DNA of 30,686 bases from positions 1 through 30,686 of the forward strand of contig JAAMPI010000600.1 of NCBI GenBank assembly GCA_013054445.1. Reading direction: 5' to 3'. This DNA comes from Cudoniella acicularis (lineage: Eukaryota; Ascomycota; Leotiomycetes; Helotiales; Helotiaceae). Under the pieces are notes generated by a model. That model was not told the DNA's origin. It ran no database searches and saw only the letters and a program-made list of their open reading frames with translations. Numbering within the stretch: the first letter of the stretch is position 1; every line of letters begins with the position of its first letter. The translations under genes were made by a program, and so were the position numbers. Below are positions 21,321 to 30,686 of this stretch, piece after piece.

Positions 21321-22362
21321 AATAGCCTTCCCCCGCAGATGGACAGCAAGCAGCTCGACCCCCTTGCAAGCCGAGAAATCTAAGTAAGCCTCTTCAACTT
21401 GGACAATTTCTGAAACGTTGGCTACAAAAACCTCTTCACTGAGCGGAGACTGCTCGCCAAAATATGGTTATGCCTTGGTAATAAACATTCACCGAAGGGG
21501 ATTGTTCGCGAAGAAGTGGCCACACTGTTGAGTTGACATACAATAAGGGTGGCCCTTTGCTAAGGAGCGACCATACACCAGGTATGGGTAGATCAACCGA
21601 AAACTCCTTTTCAAAGAGGCAGCAGAACCGTGTGTTGACCCCACACCATTAACCACACGGAACAGTTTTTCTAATATTTCGACGATGTACCCAGAGCATA
21701 TGGTCATGTAGGTTGAGTCTGTTCCTCTTATGGGATTTCGGGTATAAATTAGGGTATTACTATGTACTTTTATGCATTATTTCAGAATTCAGTCGGAACG
21801 AACCCGGATCCTATATGCTTCTCCCTGTCATCATGTGAAGGAGAGGTTTACAGCCAAGTGACTGGGCCAAGATATCTACGCGCAAAGGGGGCCAGATTGC
21901 ACGGAGAAGTCCCCACTCAGTGGAACAGGTGAGTACTAGCACTCCTGGGCGCCCTATTTGTTTGGGAAATGATTTCTAGGAGATCATCTCCTTCTATTCA
22001 ATTTAACGTCCGACCCAGCCGCCTAAGCAGCTATACAGACAGTTGGTCAAAATGGCCCTGGATCTATACTATGTACATTCTGTTGTATTGACTTGCCCTG
22101 AAGAGCTGCTCCGCTGGAGCAGGTTCCAAGATTCTCCTTCTCCCCGAAACAAGCTCCAGGGCTCCCCGCCCTACTATTCAGTACTTCATACCCAAAGGTT
22201 CAGTCTCCACCATCATCCCAGACATAACAGCGTAGACCTCCCCCATGTGGCTGCATCAATGTACTATGGTGTCTTAATGTCATGTAGTGATGCGTGTTGG
22301 GATCCTGGTCTTTGGCTCGATGGCCTAAAGATACAGAAGTTTGTTTGTACTGTGAATTGGTA
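21321..22362. other. No supportable gene
   Basis: Two medium open frames occur: minus 21489-21707 (72 codons) and plus 22043-22372 (109 codons). Neither shows a domain, a splice pattern or a composition that convinces me. The segment probably holds decayed sequence. Confidence 0.35.
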
Positions 22363-22971
22363 CTACGTGTGACGGATCCAAGTGTGTGTGGTAGTGATGG
22401 TAGTAGAAAGAGAGTGGTGCCTTCCAGCTGGTTCATCGTTCTGTACTGAAATTGTGAGCTCAGTATCTACCGCTAACGTCATAACTTGCTGGCTTCTAGT
22501 CCCTGTTGCATGTAGACCTACTTTCAAGTACTTGCTACTCACTTGCAATGGTTGTGTTGTCCAGTCAAGTCGGTACTGGCCGACGCATTCGTGACGATTA
22601 TCACGATAACGGAGAAGCATTCCGATGGTAGGGCCACCATCTTTCTCCCGCTCACAGCAAGGCGTAATCTCAACAACACCAGACAATCGGCAAGATGAGT
22701 AGTACCAGTGGGTTCCCCCAGGAAGGCTACTATGAGCTGGTTTAAGAGCTGCAAGATTAGCGTTGTAGGTGAAACTAGGTTGCCACTCTTCGAATGCAAT
22801 TGCTGAAATCCGGGTTAGTGACGTTGACAAATGGCAGCTGACGAAGTATACTCGGGATATTAAATCAGGTATTGGCTGAAGTCGGCGAAATTTAAAATCC
22901 TGTTGGCAAGCACTTTCAGCATGGAGTAAACAATGCCCAAGAAGAAAAAGGAAATCGAACACAGGAAGCAA
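22363..22971 (-). CDS. Unrecognised protein C-terminus (GMLLRYxDxRxxCVGQ)
   Basis: A 202-codon minus-strand frame. The part from about residue 60 on looks genuinely coding: FEEWQPSFTYNANLAALKP, HWYYSSCRLSGVVEITPCC, then GMLLRYRDNRHECVGQYRLD. Similar blocks (GLLLxYxDGRRxCVGQxRxD) occur near the C-termini of many fungal hypothetical proteins, whose function I do not know. The first 45 residues look unlike a natural N-terminus and may be intron or upstream non-coding sequence, so the true start is probably an upstream exon or is lost. No upstream exon is convincing between 22971 and 23400. It is either the last exon of an unresolved gene or a fragment. Confidence 0.38.
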   Translation of the reverse strand: MLPVFDFLFLLGHCLLHAESACQQDFKFRRLQPIPDLISRVYFVSCHLSTSLTRISAIAFEEWQPSFTYNANLAALKPAHSSLPGGTHWYYSSCRLSGVVEITPCCEREKDGGPTIGMLLRYRDNRHECVGQYRLDWTTQPLQVSSKYLKVGLHATGTRSQQVMTLAVDTELTISVQNDEPAGRHHSLSTTITTTHTWIRHT

Positions 22972-24420
22972 CTTAGACTGGAAAGAGGCGCGCTACACTT
23001 CGCCTCGACAACTACCAAGGACAGTATCCAAGGAGGACGACCAGGACTAAGGGAAGACTTTCCTACACTTCCTACTATCCCGAATCTAACAGCAACACGT
23101 TGGTTAGGAGAGACAATGGCTTCTTTCCTCTGGCATGCCTTTTCATGACTCACCCGTCCTTGGGTTTTTTGAATTTGTCTTTGCATACCTTATAATGTAA
23201 GAGGTCGTCGGCATATGGGGCGTGTACGGCATCTGCAGTAGCCAATTTGTGTGCGTTGACTTTTGCCTTAGTAGACCGGCAAAATTTCTCTTCACGGATA
23301 TATCGTATGCCCGACGGAAAGGACCCTTTCGAGTTAACCAAGGAAGGCATCCTGAAGCCACTTTTACTATTTGTCTATAGCTCTAACAGTTATTAAGGGA
23401 TGATATGACTTGTATTATGGAACCGCCAATAGCTGAAACTTGTCGAAGAATTAGCTAGCATCTTAGCCTACTAAAGCTTGAGGTGAGTTGGCAGTATCGA
23501 GCTGAATTGTTGCGGCTGATTTAGATAGCTCGTTGTTGTTTCTGAAGGAAATTCAGAAGTGCCTGGCATGATGCCACGCTTGAGGGCTACGTTGACAGAG
23601 ACGAATATTGTGAAGGATGACGAGTATGTGATCCACCTAGCAGGGCACATCCAATAAGCCTGACGACAGAACTGAGATTGATGAGTATAAATAGGTATGC
23701 TAGGGCTGCGAAGCGCCTCCCACTGATGAGAGAGAGTTGCATAGGGCCCGAGAAGATAGTAGGATTTGCATATGAGGAATGCTGTGGCGGCAATAAATTT
23801 GAGAATGAGTGAGTCAAAAAAGATACAGCAGCGGTGAGCTATGGAATCATGGCGAGGGCGCACACAGGTTGCCTCGTTCTGTGGCTTCTCCTTATACATT
23901 GGATAGCATCCCTCGCTCAGAAGAAACACCAGAACGGATGAGGCCTGGCTTAGCACGGGTCATGGTTGATGATGAGCTTGGATCAGAGTTCACATGCGCT
24001 AGCTCAAATTCACGCTTGAAGAGTACGAGGCCAACATGAACAAGTCGACTACAAGGGTGGGACTCCGGTATGGATACGAACGGTTTTGAGGGCATCGTGG
24101 CGGGTTTTGAGAATCAGAAGCAGTTAGCTCGTGAGCTCTGATCCGGGCTTTTTCTGATTAGAGGCGAAGCAATTTTTACAGGCACATTTCGCAATAACGA
24201 CATAATATATAATGGAATAATAAGTGCGTTCAGCAGGGCGATAGGCCGTCTCGGGACAGAGGTAAATGCATAGCTAAAACCAGAATTAGGTAAAGCGTCA
24301 TGAGGCGTATTGGTTGAAAATAAATAAATGTGTAACTTCTTGTATAATTTACAAGTTTTTTTGTGACGAAAGTCTCACTGCCCCGAAGGAGAGGGTGATT
24401 CTCATAGGCAATGTACTTTA
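22972..24420. other. No supportable gene
   Basis: Several open frames of 60-160 codons overlap on both strands (the longest is minus 23471-23956, with hydrophobic stretches). None shows a family motif I trust. The hydrophobic minus frame could be a relic of a membrane protein, but the alternative frame over the same bases is equally hydrophobic. Confidence 0.35.
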
Positions 24421-24672
24421 GCTCGTATACATCCACGAGCGTATGCTCTCGCAGGCATGTTCCGAATGGGGGATTTGAAAAAGCTCTCCTGTGAGAAGTT
24501 TGAGGAGCAACTACAACAGATAAGTGATAATTTTCCCGATTGCATCCGTGAGGTGTTTAGAAGTAGAATAGGTTTCCGACATCAATATGAGATTCTGGTG
24601 CGACAGTTGAGGTGGGATGCCAGGGCTTTGGACGAGAATGGACCTATGGGTCTCGGTATGCACGATAGATGA
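24421..24672 (+). pseudogene. BTB/POZ domain remnant
   Basis: The plus frame reads ARIHPRAYALAGMFRMGDLK, then KLSCEKFEEQLQQ. This matches the last helices of fungal BTB domains (HxxVYALADKYxIxxLKxLAxxKF), which mediate protein dimerisation or cullin-3 binding. The core BTB strands that should precede it (the S-D-L-x-I-x-C and F-x-V-H-K-x-V-L blocks) are not found in any plus frame of 24080-24420. A TAG soon upstream in a neighbouring frame and the AT-rich stretch at about 24290-24360 suggest truncation. The downstream part to the stop at 24670 is open. Confidence 0.45.
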
Positions 24673-26943
24673 GATGCGTCAACGGTGCTATTGAGAAAGG
24701 ACTCAATAATGTAGCACCTTCAAATCTGGACGACGAAATCGAGCCAAGCTTGCAGCAATATTCGACAATTTTGCTGGAAATCTACATCTGTTGATTTGAT
24801 GTTTGTATGACACGATCTCCTTTTGATTCGGAGAAAATTGATTGAATTCAAAACTGATGTATTTACTCAACTAGATACAACATCGGCGCTTAGTAAGCCC
24901 CTATGGCCATTGACGTTTCCTCGATCCAGAGGCACTACTCTTACACTTCGTGTAGTAGTACTTGGATTGCCCCTGGAATACGGGAGGATAGTGCGTCAGA
25001 GACCTGGTGCTAGGCTGTATTAGGAAGTCGCGTGCGATATGTGGCGTTGCATAAGTTAATTAGTGTATGCAAAATTGCTGCCATTCTAATCGTACCCGTC
25101 ATCCCTTCAACATCAACAACAAACATTGCAAAACATCAAGATTCATCAATGCCTCTGCGAATTCCATCTCATAATCAATGGGCTATACCTTTCGCACAGA
25201 TGGCTCGCAACTCAATGCGACGATGATATCACCGAGGCCAGAACCACCGCGATTGTGCGGACTCAACACGGTCGTCATATCTGCGACCTTCGCAAGCTCC
25301 GGACAATACTCCTTCATGAAGCAGGAAACGAGGCATACTCCCTCGGTCGTATTATGCCAACGTCCACCTGCCTCCATTACTCAGTTTGCTACAAAATTCT
25401 TCAGTTGGCCTCCTTGAAAGGAAGCTCAAAGATGATCACGCAAGACAACCGCTGTCGATGTTTCAAATTCGACATTTCTTCGTGTTGGGTACGTGATTGT
25501 TGACCTGCTGGTACAGGAAGGTGTTTCTTGATGCGACAATGATGACTCTTTGCGAATTTCTGAGGAATTGGGACTTCGAAGGACATGCCTGCCACGTTAC
25601 CAGTTCTCTAAGCATCCTGAGCAGTTGAGTCTCGTGTCACTTTTGTTGGAAACTGCCTGCTTGGCGCATTTACAAGCAAGGCACAGCAGCGAAGTTGTGA
25701 ATTTCAAGGTTGCGATGCCTCGAGAGTGGTGCCAAGAAGTGGAGGGCCACCGCCACCTCCGTACGAAGTGCTCCTTCTTGACCCACCATCCTCGGCAGGA
25801 TCTTCGTCACGGATTTGGACACGGTGCCACCAGATCGTAGACAATCAGCAAAATGTACGTCTCCTCAATTCTGTAAGGCGCTCATTACTGAGCATTGAGC
25901 ACTCAGCACCCTCACCAACTGCAAGGTCCACTCTAATACGCGTCCATCTAGAGAGGATACATCTGTGATCACTCGAACACCAGAGCGGTTACTTCGGTGT
26001 TCCCCCTAAGGATCGGGACCGGACCGCCAGATCCTTGATAACATCGGTCGCTTCGAGAAGCCTCGGTACTTGGCCTTCAGGGGGTAACGGATTTTCTGCA
26101 GCGGAGGTACGGAGTATTCCCCCACAATTGTTTCTTGCATTCATCCAAGCGCAATCTCAAGTTGGCAGTTGCAGACTTTTGCATAGATTGCAATCAATAT
26201 GGCTATAACCATAAAATCCCTTGCCATGTCGAAATATTTTACACAAATGATACTCCTTACCACTGTTCAGATGGCGACATGTAACTGGTACGGATATCAT
26301 AATTTCGGAGCCCGGCTGATTGATTACCAGGTACACCCAAAACGTACCCCACAAGAGAGCTTTGCTGCAGTAGGATAAGCTCTTGTGCGTGGAACGCAGG
26401 GATTCTTTCTATCGACCTGTCGAATTCGGCCTCCTCCGTGTGAAGAGAACCCTTGCGTTGGGGTTATATGTGAGGTTAATTCCACGCCAAGACGGACAGA
26501 TTGCCCTCATCGTTGCTCTTCAACCTTGGGTTTGCATCGGAACTGTGCTACTGTGCATATGTCACACAGTAAATAGGGCATATCATCTCAAAGCTGGAGG
26601 TCCGTCTTTCCACTGGATCAGCAAGTATCGGTTACTTAACACGGGTTTTCGATTTTGGAGACGGAGCGAGGATGCCGCCTTGTCCGAATCGCATACCAAG
26701 AAAAAGAACCATGCAGCATTCAGAGGTCCTGCATGGAGGCGGAATGCAGAGAATGATCTTCAGCATATTCTCCGTCATTTCGGGCTGTTCTAGAATGAGA
26801 GATTGAATGACAGCTCAATACTCAGCTGCTGAAAGTTCCGCAGGTCAAAATCGTGGGTTTTGGAGAGCTATTTGACATTGTTTTAAACCGCTTCTAGAAG
26901 ACCGTCGTTTTGTCTCTCATCCTCACTTGCTTGCGGTGAGAAT
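24673..26943. other. No supportable gene
   Basis: Longest frames: plus 25126-25503 (125 codons), plus 26383-26793 (136 codons), and minus 25183-25377 and 25401-25595. I tried joining neighbouring minus-strand frames through short introns and found no recognisable domain. Probably decayed genes or non-coding DNA. Confidence 0.35.
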
Positions 26944-27144
26944 ATGTCATTTCTGCGATCACGCTCGCCGATCCGGCAGATGTGCCGGAAGCTGCATGAC
27001 ATAGCTCGAAGCCCCCTGCTTCAGTTCGCCTCTACTGCACAGGCTGACCTGGTCCAGTGGATTGGGACGTCCGCGGTAAGTCCAGCTCTCAATGGCAACA
27101 TTAACACTTGACATGCTTTGATCCAGATTTCTAAGGTTTTATAA
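26944..27144 (+). CDS. Possible small two-exon gene, 49 codons
   Basis: ATG at 26944 opens 44 codons (start MSFLRSRSPIRQMCRKLHD) to a good donor (gtaagt, 27076). A 51-bp intron ends at atccag (27126), and the joined frame stops five codons later at 27142-27144. The N-terminus is Arg-rich and could be a mitochondrial presequence. No family is recognised and short matches like this arise by chance, so it is listed only as a possibility. Confidence 0.18.
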
Positions 27145-28125
27145 GCATTGACAAAGGCATTCTACCAGCTCATGTTTCCTCCGATTCATCTAATTTTCTC
27201 CCCCATGGTTTTCTTCCCCACATTTTCCAAACTACCAACTCGCTCTGGCGGTCCGCACAGGTTTGAGCCCTTTCGCGGTGACTGTTCACGGATGGCTTGG
27301 GAGTAAAGTTAGCTCCCGAACTTCCTAAATGAGATGCTCTCCTGCCTATCAGAACGTGACACCGAATGCCAAGAACCTTTTTGAAGGTAGATTTTCGGAA
27401 CGAGCTTCTGATATGCGTGATGTTTCCGTCCCTCTCCTCAATAATCTGCAGCCCTTGTTGCGTTTCGGGGTAACAGTCTTGTGAGGATGCACGGCTTTTC
27501 CAATGGTTCAATAATTGCCTGCAACAAAGCACCTAGTGGTGTCGATACAGTGGCGATCCGCAGGGCGCTTAGTAAACTATACCCCGGCTTGCTATTTCGA
27601 CAGGAGGAATGCGAGGGATTTTACGGAGGAAATCATTGTGGAAATTTTGGTCCTGATTCTGACTTACTAGAGTGGCAATCCTCACTGACATATTAGGAGC
27701 CTACAAAGTGGTCGATTTCATTCGTGATTATATCATACGTAGGGTCTACAGGTGCACTTGGATTTGCGATACTGACGAGAAGATTCAGGAGTCAGGAACA
27801 AGAGTTGCTTTCAGTATGAAGACAGACACTTGAGGATACTGGCATAAACACCAACGGACTGAGAGCTACGCAGTCATGCATGCACTTGGTATCTCCTGCT
27901 CAAGAACCAATGCGGTAGGTCGCCTTCAATTACGGTCCTGGTCCTCCTATAATTTCTAGAAGGAAGCAGCCGCCTTTCCAATCAAGCGAACTCATCCCTT
28001 GTTCAACAGGGGATACGTTTTACCGGGCGCCGAGTCAATGAGTATTTGAACATATAGGCCCGCTATCAATTCATGTCCCGTCCTCCTTTTCCTGGGAACA
28101 TCCAAAATAACTCAAATCATTCATC
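27145..28125. other. Upstream region of the NRPS-like gene
   Basis: No supported gene. Minus 27170-27532 (120 codons) and plus 27481-27696 (71 codons) are open but show no domain. The last few hundred bases should hold the promoter and 5' leader of the gene starting at 28126; the bases just before its ATG (aatcattcatc) are A/T/C-rich as in fungal leaders. Confidence 0.35.
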
Positions 28126-30686
28126 ATGGGAAACCATTTTCAAGGATTAGAAGCTTTGCCTTCGCATGAGCGGACTGTGTTCGAAAGATACGGTTGTGGC
28201 TTAGATATCCCGCCTCCTTTCTCACTTCTGCATAAAGCCTTCGAAAATATTGTCGATTCTCAGCCGTTGGATGTTGCTCTGGAACATGATGGAAAATCTC
28301 TCACCTATGCCGACCTCGATCGATCAGCAAATCGACTGGCGAATACGTTGATCTCGGAAGGCTTACAGCCAGGTCAGCAAGTATGTCTTGTTGCACAACG
28401 CTCAACCTACATGGTCACTGCGATTCTCGCCATTCTGAAGTGCGGATGTCAATACGTTCCACTTGACGGTGGTGTTGTTCCCGAGCAGCTCTTGAGTCAC
28501 ATCATCCAACATACGCAAGGAACTTTCATCTTGTGTCTTCAAAGACACCTCACAAAGGTTGAGCACTGTGGACATGGCCAGCGAATTATTGTCCTTGATC
28601 AAGAGAACACAAAATCAGATTTAGCATCGCCTGTCAGACCGGAAGTGGACACACCAGCATCTAGCGGCGCATATGTGATCTTCACATCAGGTGAGTTTTT
28701 TGAAGGCCTAGAAATCCGCATTCTGACAAATTTAGGGACAACGGGCACACCTAAAGGAGTCGATGTATCTCATGAAAATGTTACAAACTTATTGTGTCTT
28801 TCCCCCGGTTCTTTGGGCATCAAGAGGGGCACGAATGTTGCGCAGTTACTTTCCGTCTCATTTGACATGGGTAATATCAGCCATTTCCAGAATTCCAAAA
28901 GCACACTAACATAACTTTCAGGTCAATGGGAAATACTAGGCACACTTCTGAACGGCGGCACCTTGCTATTGCGCACATCAGACTGGAATGCAGTCTTGAA
29001 AAGAGTGAGTCTTTTCAGTCACGTGCTCTACCTATCGCTCATAACAAGCAGGCACACACGATTATTTCGACACCATCGATTCTGGAGACATTGCGAAAGG
29101 AAGAATACCCGAATATAAAAACAGTAGCGCTTGCGGGAGAGCCATGTCCGAAACCGTGAGTTTTATAACTTCCATCTTCCTCTAACTGGCCTCAAGTGGA
29201 AAGTGCTAAAGTCCATCATAGCCTTGCGGAAGAGTGGTCACGAGACGTTACCTTTCACAATTGTTGTGGACCTACCGAAGTCACAATCGTCAACACGATT
29301 CAACACCACACGCCAGGTCGACAGTTGTCTATTGGGAAGCCAATTCCAAACACCAATGTGTATATTCTGGATGAAAACGAAAACCCGCTTCCTGTGGGAA
29401 GTATTGGAACGATGTGGGCTGGTGGTCGATGTGTTTCTCGTGGGTATGTGGGGATGCCCGAATTGACATCTCAAAAATTCAGGCATGATAAGTTTGTTAA
29501 CGACGGGTAAGAATCTCCTTGTGAATTATTGGGAGAAGATCTAACTGGAAATAGATCTCTAATGTTTAATACTGGTGACCTTGGACGGTGGCTTGAAGAT
29601 GGGACCCTTGAGCATCATGGCCGACTTGATGACCAAGTCAAAATCAAGGTAGAAACCATTCCTTATACCGCAAATTTGGCGTACTCTAACACTATGCAGG
29701 GATTTCGAGTCGAGCTTGATGGTGTCTCGACTGCGATTGAGGTAAGTTGTGCTTCTTCAACCTACTTTCCGACATCCTGACCCACCCCTAGAAAGCTCCT
29801 GGTATTCACAAAGCATGCGCCATTCTCCACGAAAATGTGCTTTGGGGCTTCTACTCGAGTCCAAATTTCATCGATGAGTCAGCAGTAAAAGCTGTCGTCA
29901 AGGCTCACCAACCTTACTATGCCGTACCTGAGAAATTCGTGTTTCTGCCAAGTCTTCCCCTCACGCCAAATGGCAAAACTGACAGAAATGCTCTTACGAC
30001 TTCAATACCAGCCTTGGCAGAAATCGATCCCATTAAGGAGAAAGGAACTATCAGTTTGGCGGTTCCCGAGAAATGCCTCATGGCCACTCCCGCAAACTCG
30101 TTCACTTCGAAGTCAGAATCCTCAACATCGAGAACTTCTCTGGACAAATATGCCCTTCCGGAGAAGAAAGGAAGACACGTAATTCGATCCGTGCGCCACC
30201 GTGTGTTTTCTTTATATCGGCGACTGTTCTCACTCGTTTTCATTGCAAATATGAGCATCGTAATCTTCATACTCGTTTCTCCATCCCGACGAAACCTACC
30301 ACACCTCGCGAGTGCAATTGCCTCAAATCTCACAGCATCGGTTCTCTTCCGACAGGACCATGTCATCAACCTACTCTTCACGATCGCTTGTTCCGTTCCT
30401 CTGTGGGTACCCCTCTTTATTCGCCGAAATTGCGCCAAAATCTACCACATGGGCGGTCTTCACAGCGGATTCGCAGTCGCATCAGTAATGTGGCTCCTGA
30501 TATTCACTATCGTGGCCACCATCCAACATTCGCAGACTTCCATTCCAGTGCTAGTGGTAACCTACCTCCTTGACGCTCTCCTCTTCACCATTGTCGCCCT
30601 CGCTCACCCCACCTTCCGCTCCAAATTCCACAATCACTTCGAGCTCGTCCACCGCTTCTTAGGTTGGACCTCACTCGCTCTCTTCT
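28126..30686 (+). CDS. NRPS-like adenylation enzyme fused to membrane domain (partial)
   Basis: Exons: 28126-28690, 28736-28870, 28922-29004, 29052-29155, 29204-29506, 29555-29648, 29700-29741 and 29792 to the edge. All seven introns are 45-51 bp, GT-AG, phase-consistent, and give 740 uninterrupted codons. Adenylation motifs in order: A2 LKCGCQYVPLD, A3 FTSGTTGTPKG (across intron 1), A4 FDMGQWE, A5 NCCGPTE, A6 GGRCVSRGY, A7 NTGDLGRW, A8 GRLDDQVKIKGFRVEL, A10 TPNGKTDR with the catalytic Lys (about 504). The Asp after Phe in A4, which binds the amino group of an amino acid in NRPS enzymes, is present, so an amino acid substrate is plausible. No carrier domain (GGxS) or condensation domain follows: after a Ser/Thr-rich linker of about 75 residues come at least four hydrophobic helices (first near 587-605) with HMGGLHSG and FELVHRFLGW, as in fungal AMP-binding proteins with a ferric-reductase-like integral membrane part. 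The 3' end, where a FAD/NAD-binding domain may lie, is outside the window. Product unknown. Confidence 0.88.

Noticed and set aside
23471..23956. 161-codon minus frame as a membrane protein gene
   Set aside because: Hydrophobic stretches occur in two overlapping frames alike, with no family motif, start context or introns to choose between them.
29917..30438. 173-codon minus-strand frame opposite the last NRPS-like exon
   Set aside because: It is a shadow of the plus-strand exon, which continues a verified chain of phase-consistent splices.
1..30686. CRISPR array, bacterial operon signals, or rRNA genes
   Set aside because: No regularly spaced repeats, no Shine-Dalgarno-led gene strings and no rRNA motifs; the DNA is fungal nuclear.

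Overview
The window is nuclear DNA from a filamentous ascomycete (Pezizomycotina). Three things support this. Genes are split by very short introns (45-60 bp mostly) with GTRNGT donors, CTRAC-type branch points and YAG acceptors. A long block is almost free of CpA/TpG and saturated with TpA, the signature of repeat-induced point mutation (RIP). The recognisable families (HeLo-like/NB-ARC/TPR NLR, CFEM, DUF3632, 2EXR, fungal tyrosinase, NRPS-like adenylation enzyme) are typical of, or confined to, these fungi. The species cannot be named from sequence alone.

Layout. 1-5868 is an extremely AT-rich, RIP-destroyed transposon block. It ends in a probable Gypsy-type LTR (5869-6245, preceded by a polypurine tract). 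A 613-bp MITE-like element with a poly-C terminal inverted repeat follows (6492-7104), then a second polypurine tract plus LTR-like start (about 7220-7600). Directly against this island, on the minus strand, lies an apparently intact NLR-type STAND protein (7667-10833, 990 aa after splicing). A small AT-rich island (11450-11690) separates it from an intact secreted/membrane CFEM protein (12452-13551, 299 aa) and a spliced DUF3632-type gene (about 14395-15457).

From 15.9 to 27 kb the window is largely a gene graveyard. It holds a 3' fragment of a tyrosinase gene with a 10-bp tandem duplication and other lesions, a 2EXR gene with a single in-frame TAG, a 483-bp MITE with 23-bp perfect terminal inverted repeats, a decayed hydrophilic ORF, an F-box-like pseudogene, a Myb/SANT pseudogene with a Trp-to-stop lesion, and a BTB-domain scrap. 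Several stops are of the C-to-T/G-to-A kind, so mild RIP leakage or long neutral decay is likely. The rest of this stretch shows no gene I can support.

The right end (28126 to the window edge) carries an intact-looking, eight-exon gene for an NRPS-like adenylation protein. It has all A-domain core motifs. Instead of a carrier-protein domain it runs directly into a polytopic membrane region resembling the ferric-reductase-like integral membrane part of a known class of fungal AMP-binding fusion proteins. It is cut by the window edge.

The intact genes are accessory functions (self/non-self recognition, surface protein, specialised metabolism) in a transposon-rich compartment. I see no evidence that they form one pathway. 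The NRPS-like membrane fusion is the best candidate for poorly described biochemistry. The CFEM protein that lacks the usual heme-ligand aspartate is the second.
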